This document shows positions 1 through 11,900 of a stretch of DNA of 64,000 nucleotides, piece by piece; position 1 is the stretch's first letter, and each line of letters starts with the position of its first letter. Both the position numbers and the translations under genes were made by a program. The DNA comes from Cotesia glomerata. Its lineage: Eukaryota > Arthropoda > Insecta > Hymenoptera > Braconidae. The notes below the pieces were generated by a model, which worked only from the letters and a program-made list of their open reading frames with translations, made no database searches and had not been told where the DNA came from. The stretch spans positions 25,432,131-25,496,130 of the forward strand of contig NC_058163.1 in NCBI RefSeq assembly GCF_020080835.1, read 5' to 3'.

Positions 1-3000
1 CAGACTTTAGATCCTCAGAAGTTCTTCCTCTGTGTCGTTTTATCAATTCTATACCTCTAAGCAGTTCTTCAGTAGGTCCACCAATTGAATCTAGCAATGA
101 AATTCTAATTCCTTGGTTAAAAGATCTGTCTCCAGCAGATTTTACAGCTTTAGACTCAATAACAGACATTTGCTCGCAAAGATCTTCAATAGGTCTTACA
201 ATTTTCTCAATAATCAAACCCTGGATCAAATTTTCATCATCAGAACTCACTAAAATACCTTCTAAGTCAATCAAAGTTTCTCTTAAAACAAGAACAGGAC
301 CCTTGAGACTTCTAATCCTTTCATACAACCGTTCTTTCTGACTCCTCGTCGTAGATTTAGACTCAGAAACGTCTCCAGCAGTCGCAAATGACGAAGCAGT
401 CGACAATTTATCATCCTCATCAATGTACTTAATCTCCGCTTGGCTAAACAAGTCGGGAGTTTTAAATTCTTCGCTTCTTTCCACTCTTATATCCTCAATC
501 ATCAAGCTCTTTTCCACTTCCCGACTTCTAGTTCTTTTTCCTCTTTCTTTAACACTTCCATTACTTCCCGCGCTGTCTTTCCGATCTCTTTTTCTTCCCT
601 CTTTACTTCTTTTACTTTTCCCCACTTCACTTCCATCCGCATTAACCGTGAAAGACTCTTCAGAGCTAGTTTTAGAAGACAACATCGGAGTACCGCCTTT
701 AGAACGTTTCTTCTTCTTCTTCTTATCAGATTCATTAAACGCAGCAGCAAAAACTTCTTCACTAAGTCCCTTTTCAGCCTCATTAATAATCGCAGCTATT
801 TCTCTGTCGTACTCCCGGGAAACTTTGGCTAGTCCATCAGAAGACAAAGCGTCAGCAAAGGCATCAACACTGTCTTGACTCTGGAGCGACAATTGGGCTT
901 GAATTGAGGGTTCTTTAGCGCTGTGGTAGCTTTCAGACCAGTCTAAGACTCTATGTTGGCTCTTTTCACTCTTTTCGCTCTTTGAAGAACCACTGCCAGA
1001 CCTTTCTTTCTTCCTTGGAGGTCTTGGAGGACCAACGGGAGAACCAACGGGAGTTCTTTCACCAGAATGCTCATGATCATGAGCCGCTCCTAAAGGAGAA
1101 GAATATGAAGAAAGGATGCTGTGCATTTGATCGTCCATTATAGACACATCTTCTACATCTGCTTCTGTTCGCAAATCATCAGCTTCTTCATCCGCGACAA
1201 AATAATCCGAAGAGACGTCAATAACAACCGCTTCCATTAATAGGTTCCCGGAAGTTGAAGTTTCTTTCATAAAGCGCATCGGAGGAAGCTCTATTATATT
1301 CCCTTCTGTAATGTGTTCGGACAATTGGTCAGCGTACATCTCAACAATCTGAATCGCTTCTTCTTCGGTAAGATCCGGAGTCTCGTAAAGACTTACGGAG
1401 ACTTCCTTTCCGTCGAAACTAAAGGAAACTTCCCCGCGATCGTCCATTGTGATTGAATGATCTGTTTGAGGCGTGTCGTATAATTGGGACGTTCTTTCTT
1501 CATGAATTGTGGACAGTGATAAGTTTCTAGCTAATTCGTGGAGTGGGGGAGACACTGGTTCTTGTGTTTCTTCTTTTTTTAGGGAAACGCGGTCCTCAAA
1601 GCCTAGCAATGAAGCTGAGCTGCTTACTGAGCCCATACAATTTGTAGCTTCGCATGTGTAAGTTCCTAGGCAACAAGTTCCGTCTTGCCCGGAAATTATA
1701 CGGTGAATATCGCCCGGTTTTAATTCAGCGCCATCTTTGTACCACTTTAATACGGGCTGAGGTACGCCGATAACTTTGCACTCTAGATTAACTGCGCCTT
1801 CTTCCGACAAAATGGCGCGTAGGCTTTCGAGAAATTTAGGCTTTTTAAAGTGCCGCGGGATTATTAGTTTTAGAAAACATGAAGTTATACTGTGACCAAA
1901 GTCATTTTCGGCTATGCATTTCCACTCAGCTTGGTCGGAAAATTCTAGTTTTTGGATTTCGAGGTGACAATTGCCCAAAACTTCTTGGATTATTTTGTAT
2001 TTATCACTTGAGGTGATTAATTCGTCGTCGCGGAACCAGGATAGTGTCGGTTTGGGAGATACCGTTACTGTAAATTAATTTGTAAAAAATATTTTTAAAT
2101 AAATTAAAGAAGAAATTTTATTTTTAGATAGTTACCTTGAACGGTGAAAGTGAAATTTTCGTGAATTCGCGCTTCGCAACTCCGCAGGCCTTTTATAAAC
2201 TTGGGAACTTGGTTGAAACTCAGTAATTGAAGACGTTCTTCTTCATTTAACTGGTTCTGAATGTCCTCCACGGTGAGCTCTGCTGTGCTTTTAGCTTCGC
2301 CCATACAGTTTCGGGCTATGCAGCAGTAAGATCCTAAAGAATTGGTCCCAGTGAGCTGATAAACATCTCCGGGTTTCAATTCTTGGCCGTCTTTGAACCA
2401 TCTGAGGAATGGGGTGGGAAAGCCAACGACTTTGCATTCAAATGACACAAGACCTTCTTCAGTTAAGACTGCTTTGAGACTCTCCATGAAACGGGGCATT
2501 CTGTAGTTCTTGGGGACTGGAAATTAAATTTAGGATAAGAAATTAAATTTTTTGATGAAAAAAATTGTGATTGATTCGAGAAAAAAAATTTTGGAATAAA
2601 AAAATCATTTTTAAGAGTTTCAATTCTTGAATCAAGATGAAAAATTTGTATAAAAAGTGAAATTTACTCAAATAAAAAAAAAATGTTTAAGTTCAAGAAT
2701 TTTTTTCTTGGATCAAATTAGTTTTTTTTTTTTTTTTTTTTTTTCAGATCAAGAATTTTTCTATTTAATTATGATGTTAAACTCACCGGACATTGCGACG
2801 TAGCAAGTCGTGAATTGCATAACATTTTCAGCGCTGGTAGCAACGCATTTCCATTCGCCTTCGTCCATAGCTTCAACACCACGTATTTCAATGGAGTAAG
2901 TTCCTAACCCGTCTTCTATTTCGTGGTACTTTTCGCTCGGTTCCACTTTGCCTTCTTTGTTGTACCAAGTGATCACTTTGGGCCAGGGAGGAACTTGGAC

Positions 3001-5614
3001 TTGGCAGGTCAGTGTTATGGTGTCGCCGATTCTACAACATTCGTCGTTCAGAATTTTTTTGAACACTGGGAGAGGTCCAGAAGGTTTGAGTGTATCCGCA
3101 GGTCTTAGAGAACCTTCTCTGCTTCCTCTTCCTACCACATGAACCTGAATGAAACATTCCGTCAGAATAAGCAAAATTTTGTGTCCAGGATAGTCATATG
3201 ACAAAATGCTCTATCTCTAGATACATAATTAAAAAATCACCTTGCATCTTCAGAATTATTAACATTTTTAAAGATATAAGCTCATCCCGATATTGCACTC
3301 ATCAAGAGCTTTCATTTGAGTACCCACATGCATTTTGATATATTTTTCATATATACATATATGTAATATGTATAAATATATAAAAAATTGATGTGGGTAC
3401 TCAAATGAAAGGTCTTGATGAGTGTAACATCGGGATGAGCTTATATCTTAAAAAATATCAATAATTAAGCAAATGACCTTTTATCTTGTGAACTATTGAC
3501 ATTTTTTAATATATAAGCTCATCCCGATGTTACACTCATCGAGACCTTTCATTTGAATACCCACATCAATTTTTCATATATTTTGTATATTTATGTATAT
3601 TATATATATGTATATATGAAAAATATATCAAAAATCCATGTGGGTACTCAAATGAAAGCTCTTGATGAGTGTAACATCGTAATGAGCTTATATTTTTAAA
3701 AATATCATAGTTAAGAACGTACAGTACAATTTAACAAAAGTCATTATTTAATAAAGCAAAATTTTATTTATTTATAATTCATAATAGTGACTGCAAGGTT
3801 GCTAGTTTATAATTAATTATTTATTAATATAAATATGGGCAATAAAATTAATTAGCTTGATATCTTTTTTTCCTAGCTACAATAATATACAAAAATTGAC
3901 TTACTTTGGAAGAAGAATATGCAGTTCCCATACAATTGTCTGCCTGACAGGTGTAAGTACCCAAAGATGTCGGATCATCAGCATTAGCAGTGAGCGCAAA
4001 AACATCTCCAGCTTTAATCTCCTTGCTGTCTTTAAACCACCTAAGAACTGGCGTTGGAACCCCGATAACTTTGCACTCCAGCGAAACTGTGCCAGTTTCT
4101 GTGAGAATCGCTCGAAGTTCTTCGACAAATTCTGGACGCTTGTAAGCTTTAGGCACTATAACGCTGAGACAAGACACACATGATGATCTTCCGTATACAT
4201 TTTCCACCATGCAGGTCCAGTGGCCCTGGTCTTCGACCATCACTGGAGCTACGTCGACGCAGTAGAAGTTTCCTTCGTGAACGAAGGAAAATCTTGAGCC
4301 AGCTTGGATCTGCTGGTCGTTTCGGTGCCATGTTACCTGTAAAATTTTACTTGTATTATTAAGATATTAAGATATCTTCTTAGTTTAATAATATACTTGT
4401 TAAATTCTTAAAATAGGTAATAAAAATAATCAATCTGGTCATTATTTATTTATCAATAAGACAAAGGGATCTTATTTTAAGTCGATAATGCGCAATAATT
4501 ATTTCTTCAGTAAGTAATAATGAATTTAAAATTTAAAAGAAGAAAATTTGTATTTATAGATTTATCAGCAAAATGATCAGCTACATGCCAAGATTAGATT
4601 CTAATGATTACATTGTGACTCAAACATTTCCCGATTGGCGCAAGCAATGCGGAAGACTATGGAGAGAGTTCATGTACCTCGTAAATGCACGTACAAGCCG
4701 ATTTATCTTTATACATTATATTATAATATTATTATTGTTATTTTTATTATTATTATTATAGTATGGTACAGATTTGTCCCAGACGCATAGACTACCGTAC
4801 TATACTACCGGCAATTCGTTATGCACACGGACTTCAACTACTAACAACTCAGAATGTGCTGCTCTATGGATATAACGTTAAACCAAATTTATGCATGTCA
4901 GTGACTCTTCAAGCTTAGTCTTCCGGGTATTTTATTCACTGTCTATTCAGTTTAAATTAACAATTACAATTTAAATTTTATTTGTTTCATCTATCGGTAT
5001 TTTTATTCTGATAATAAATCACTAATTATTATAAAATTCGTCAGTATCAAGATAATATTAAAATTATGTTTAAATCAAGAGTTAAAACCAATAAAATAGG
5101 TTTTTTTTAGTAAAATTTAGTGTAATTGGAAAGGTCTTGATTTGAATTTGTATCTTTTCAAGATTTCATATCATTCTCAACGATAGTCAATTTATTATAA
5201 GTATTTAGGCTGCATTCGAAAATTCTCTATCTCTGGATACATGATTAAGAAATGACCTTGTATCTTGTGAACTATTGACATTTTTAAAAATATAAGCTCA
5301 TCCCGACATTACACTCATCGAGACCTTTTATTTGAGTACCCACATCATTTTTTCGTATATTTATATATATTATATATATGTAATATGTATATATGAAAAA
5401 TATATCAAAAATGCATGTGGGTACTCGAATGAATGCTCTTGATGAATGTATCATCGGGATGAGCTTATATCTTTAAAAATGTCAATAATTAAAAAATGTC
5501 CTTGTATCTTGTGAACTATTGACATTTTTAAAGATATAAGCTCATCCTGATGTTATCCTCATCGAGACCTTTCATTTGAGTACCCACATCAATTTTTCAT
5601 ATATTTATATATAT

Positions 5615-5673
<59 letters not shown>

Positions 5674-5895
5674 AAAAATATATAAAAAGTGCATGTGGGT
5701 ACTCAAATGAAAGCTCTTGATAAGTGTAACATTAAGATGAGCTTATATCTTTAAAAATGTCAATAATTAAGAAATGATTTAAGATATAAGCTCATCCCGA
5801 CATTACACTCGTCGAGACTTTTGATTTGAGTACCCATATCAACTTTTCATATATTTATATATTATATATTTCATATATTTATATATTTCACAAAT

Positions 5896-5960
<65 letters not shown>

Positions 5961-8900
5961 TAAAAAATACCATGTGGGTACTCAAATCAAAGGTCTCGAT
6001 GAGTGTAACATCGGGATGAGCTTAAATCTTTAATAATGTCAATAATTAAGAGCTGACATTGCTATCTTGTCAACTAATGATATTTTCAAAGATATAAGCT
6101 CACCTCGACATTACACTCATTGAGACCTTTCATTTGAGTACCCACATCTTTTTTTCATATATTTTGTATATTTATATATATTATATATATATGTATATGT
6201 GACAAATTATATGAAAATGCATGTGGGTACTCGAATGAAAGCTCTTGATGAGTGTAACATCGGGATGAGCTTATATCTTTAAAAACGTCAATAGTTAAGA
6301 AAGTACAGTGAAATTTAACAAAAGTTATTATTTAACAAAGCAAAATTTTATTTATACAGCCCAGAAACTTACAAAAAAAAAACCTCCTTATTTCTTCATT
6401 AAAAAAAAGTGGTAAAAATGACCAGAAGCCTGTTATTTTGAGCATAATTTAACAAAAATAACATAATTATTTTTAGGACTTACCTTTGGACTTGAAGAGC
6501 TCCGTATTTCAACAAGAAACCGCGTCCTCGTACCAACTTTAACAGCCAAGTCCGTGAGCCTTCGTACAAATATCGGAGGTTCACCCTCTTCAGGGTCATC
6601 ACTGGCTTCGCGAATATTCATTCGTATTTTTTTCCTAACTCCTTCAATGCTAATATCGTTACAGTCAGAGTAATTAGTCGTCAATTTTTTGGCAACCAAC
6701 GAGTATTGACCGGTATCGTCTTTCTGGGACTGTTTCAACGTTAACTGGACAACATTTCCACGTGGCTGAACACTGTAGCGCTCTGAGGGCATCAATTGGT
6801 CTCCACGGAAACTGAAAATTTTTATCCAATTAAATTAGCTGAATAATTTTAGAATACCGTCATAATTATTAATAAAGTGTTGGTTAAGCAGAACTACCAA
6901 CAGTGGCAGTATAATTATAGAAACATGTTCATAATAATTCTATAGAGTTATTTTATAATGAAGTATATAATAAATAAAATATAACATGTGATTTATTGAT
7001 TATTGATCATGACATGATCATTGAAGTTTATATGCACTGTTAAGAAACACGATTGCACCATCGGCAGTATAGTTCCCCTCGTCCCTTAGTTTAGTCCGTG
7101 ATATTTCTAGCGCCGTGGTGATCTAGCTGCTCGTTCATCCATCGTCTGCTGGTCTAATGTGTACAGTTGTGTTACACTTAGCACATAGTACACACCACAC
7201 AACATAACACTGTGAATTTCGGCTTACTTGCCGGTAAAGAAAATAAAATCAAATCTAGGGATCTTCGCCAACAAGCATATACTCTTCTAGAGCAACGTGT
7301 CATTGTCTACCCTTGAATCAGACTATTTCTTTTTTCAACATACGTCAATATATCTTTATCAATATACTTGCTGGTATTATTGATGTATTGATTCAAATTG
7401 ATGGATAAAATTTTCTATTTAATAACATAATTATTATTTTTTATTTATTGGAAAGTTGGATAAATTTTTCTGCAGTTGAATGAAGCTATAAATCTCTTTT
7501 CAACACCAAAGAATTTTTTTACTCGTTGTCAACGCATGTCAGTTAATAAATCAACTTTATTTTGCTTCGATGGAATTTTAGAAAATTTATGTACTGGATT
7601 TTTTATTCTAAAAAATTTATATTCTAGAGTTTTAATTTTAATTGAGAAGAAATAGAAAATTTACTGAAGAAATAAATATTTTTAATTTTTATTGGGAAGA
7701 TATGAAGATTTAATTATAAAAAAATTAAGATTTTTATTTAGAGGAGATGAAAATTGAATTAAAGAAGTTTTTTTTTAGTTTTTTAATTTAAATTAGGAAG
7801 AAAATGAAAATTAATATTTTAGATTTTAATTGGGAAGAAATAAAAATTGAATTAAGAAGAAATAATATTTAAATTTTTAATTAAGAAAAAATGAAAATTT
7901 AATTATAAAAAAATTAAGAGTTTTATTTAGAAGAGATAAAAACTGAATTAAAGAAGTTTATTGGTTAGTTTTTAAATTTAAATTGGGGAGAAATAGAAAA
8001 TTAATTAAAAAAATTAATATTTTAGATTTTTAATTAAGAAAAAATAAAATAAAAAAAAGAATTTTCTAGATTTTAAATTTTAATTGGGAAGAAATAACAA
8101 TTAATTTTATGGATTTAAAGTTTCAAGTTAGAAGAAAAAGGATTGAAAAAAATTAATGTTTTAAATTTTTAATTTTAATTGAAAAGAAAAAGAAAATTAA
8201 TATTTTAGATTTAAATTGGGAAGAAAAAAAATTTTAATAATAAAAAAATTATGATTTTTTTAGAAGAGATAAAAACTGAATTAAGGAAGTTTATTGTTTA
8301 ATTTTTTATTTCAAATTGAAAAGAAGTAGAAAATTGATTGAAAGAATTAATATTTTAGATTTTTAATTAAGAAAGAATAAAAAAAAAAAAAAATTTCCAA
8401 ATTTTTAATTTTTAATTATTTTTATTTGAAATTTAAAAATAATTTTTTATTTTTTTAAAGAAGAAATAGGATTGAAAAAAAATAATGTTTTAAATTTTTA
8501 ATTTTAATTAAAAAGAAATAAAATAAATATTTTAGATTTTAATTAAGAAGAAATAAAATTGAATTAAGAGGAAATAATACTTAAGATTTAAAATTGTAAT
8601 TGGGAAGAAATAAAAATTGAATTTAAGAAAAAATCATACCGAAATTTAGAAGAATCCAATTTAAATCCTGTCACCTTTTGATTTTTATTCTGTTTTTCAC
8701 ACTTACAGCACTGACTCCCCATATCAACGACTCAATTCGCCCCACAACCATTCGACAAAATAAGTTTAAAAAACTATCCAGGTGATTCATTTGCACTACT
8801 CATTAACACAGTCCTCATTTTAATAAACTAAAAAAAAATCATCGCATTTTTAGTCATGAAAAAAATAAACCAAGTTACGTAACATTCAATCGATCCAAAA

Positions 8901-11900
8901 CTTCGATAGGGAATTTTTCATCGATAAAATCAGAGGAAAGCAATGAAAATAAAAAGAAGAAATAATTATCAAATCAAGGCACCCGTTTTGCGAATTATTA
9001 AATAGTTTAAAAGTTATCAGCCGGCCTCGTCGCCCCCGCTTGACTGTCAGTCAATCGGTTAGCTTCGCGCCAGCGTACTACTGCGCACGCCGCCCACACA
9101 TTTAAATAAGAACGAGACCGCCCAGTTAGTTGACATAACGAAGATGTCAAGGCAAGTGAAATAAAGGGAGAAATAAGAATTGATAATAATACTTAAATAG
9201 ATAACTTTGTTTTTAAAATAACCCGAGAAGAATATAAATATTAATATTAATATTTAAACCCAGATTCAAAATAAAGGATGAAGAAATAAAAATTAAATTA
9301 AAAAAAGGGAAATCGATGATCGGCGATCTGGCTGAGCCACAACTGAGAATTCCTAGATCATCTCCGAGAAGATCTATCCCGGGTGCTCTCTTTCTCGGCT
9401 AGTAAGTAGAGGGGCAGCTCCTCAGAGCCTGCTTCAGCTTCTCGTTTCAATCACTAAGATCTGAGATTCAACATCGTCGAATTTAGCCGCCGCGACAGCG
9501 ACACAAGCTCAGATACGTCATACAAGTCTCCCTTTCGTAATCATCTTTCTTCTCTTTTTATTGTCTCTTTATTTATTGAAACTATCTCATTTCTTCTTCT
9601 TCTTTTTCTTTTTAATCGTCAGAAGGTGTCTAGTCTAGTCTAGATAGTCTCTTTTATTTTATTCATTAGAACTTTAAGAATCGTGTCGTAGATCAAGTTG
9701 CGTTGAGAGTTTTACCGGAATATATAATATGCATAATAGATAATAATAGTAAGGTCATTGCAATAAATAATCTTAATTTTAACTAATCTAATTAGAGGAT
9801 TTACTGTAATTTTTAATTTTTTAGTTAGGTACTAAAAACATAAAGAAAAAAATTCTTGATTGAGGAAGAATGTTCTTAACTCAAGAAATTTTTTATAAGA
9901 TTCAACATAATTTAACTTTTCAAAATGATTTTTTTAATTAAAGATTTCTTCTTTGGGATTAAGGTTATTTTCTTTTAATTCTTACGGAAGAAATGGCTGA
10001 CAGTAATTATAGGTATGAAGAAATACTAGTTGATTTTAAAAAAAATCATTTTTGAAATTTTAATGTTGTTTGAAGGTATTTTGTTTGAATTAATTGAAGA
10101 AATTGATGGACAGATGAAAGAAAATAAAATGAAGAGAAGAAAAAAGTTACCCATAGAATATTTTAGCAATTCTATATGAAGCATTTTGCAAATAATTTTT
10201 ACAATTATTGTGATTTTTTAATTTAATTGACTATAATTATTTTTAAATTCCTAAAAATTAATAAATTGTGTCTAAAAAATTACTGTACTTGTATACAGTG
10301 ATGATAAAGTTAACTTTATTCAAAAGAAGAAATCAATCAATAAAATAATTTTAAAAAATTTCGTCGTGTTTAATCAAGCATTAAAGTTCTTAAATTAAAT
10401 AAAACTAGCAATTTTTCAGTCACTATGTGAACTATAAATAAATAAAATTTTGCTTTATTAAATAATGACTTAAATTGTATTGTACTTTTTTAACTATTGA
10501 CGTTTTTAAAGATATAAGCTCATCCCGATGTTACACTCATCAAGAGCTTTCATTTGAGTACCCACATGCATTTTTGATATATTTTTCATATATTCATATA
10601 TATAAATATATAAAATATATGAAAAATTGATGTGGGTACTCAAATGAAAGGTCTCGATGAGTATAACATCGGGATGAGCTTAAATCTTTAAAAATGTCAA
10701 TAGTTCACAAAATACAAGGTCATTTTTTAATTATTGATATTTTTAAAGATATAAGCTCATCCCGATGTTACACTTATCAAGAGCTTTCATTTGAGTACCC
10801 ACATGCATTTTTGATATATTTTTCATATATTCATATATATTATATATATAAATATATAAAATATATGAAAAATTGATGTGGGTACTCAAATGAAAGGTCT
10901 CAATAAGTGTAACATCGGGATGAGCTTATATTTTTAAAAATGTCAATAGATCACAAGATACAAGGTCATTTCTTAATTATGTATTGTTTGCTTATTCTCT
11001 TAATAATATAGGTTTACTAAAATCAAGAAAAATTTCTTAGTTTCAATCAAAACAAAAAAATTCTTACAATTGTTTCATTTGTTCAATATTTCTTCTTTTA
11101 AATAAAGTTAACTTTTTCATTAATATACTATTTTTTACCCATTAGCTCTTCTAAATTCCGTATAGTAAAAATTAAATTTTATTTTTTCAGAAAAAATATA
11201 AAATTGATAGCTTACAGTAAAAAGTGTTGAGGATCTCGAGAATCTTCGGGGTTTAATTTCAACTCGACAATTACATCTTCCCCAGCAAGTGCACTGACAA
11301 CTATTTCCTCGTCCTCCCATTTCTTCTCGCTAGATTTCTTCCCGCCTAAAAATAAATATTACCGTACTTATTTATTTATTACCTTATTAATTAATAAATA
11401 ATTATAATAAAAAAGATTGACAGGTGGTGTAAAAAATTCTTTACACAAGAATGCCCTCGACAAGCAAGTCGTCAAGTTCGACTCGCCGGCAATCTAAAAA
11501 TACCCTTTTAAATGACCCACCGCAGCTAAAACGCGTGCTCATACTATATAATACGTCGCCAGCGAGAATGAGTACGTGAGTCCAGGTATTTTCACGGTTT
11601 TAATAACTCACCCTTCTGGCAAAAATGATATTTATACCGAGTTTAAGAAGACATTATTATTTGCATAGATCTACTGCACAAATAAAATACACACCTACAT
11701 CATACTTATACTTAGTTAAATTTTATGCATAACTTATAACATATTCGTTAAAAGTTGCCGGGAAGAAATATGCAAGCTCGTGAGCATTTGGCACCAATTG
11801 CCGGGAACGTGAGTAATCCCATACTCAAATTGGCTGAGAAAATACTTTATTTAAGACCATTCAACAAACGTAAATAAACTCTTTTTTTTTTCTTTTTTCT

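Noticed and set aside
423..878. Plus- and minus-strand frames at the left edge
   Set aside because: They overlap the last visible exon of the multi-Ig gene (2067 to the edge), which stays open in the phase set by five upstream exons.
3201..3805. Possible CRISPR array, because of regularly spaced repeats
   Set aside because: Units are about 240-bp imperfect palindromes without unique spacers, lie in introns of eukaryotic genes and recur at eleven loci.
10694..10876. Frames inside the palindromic arrays (also near 41770-42003 and 60144-60419)
   Set aside because: The same peptide words recur in each array copy because they are read from the repeat unit. There is no independent coding signal.
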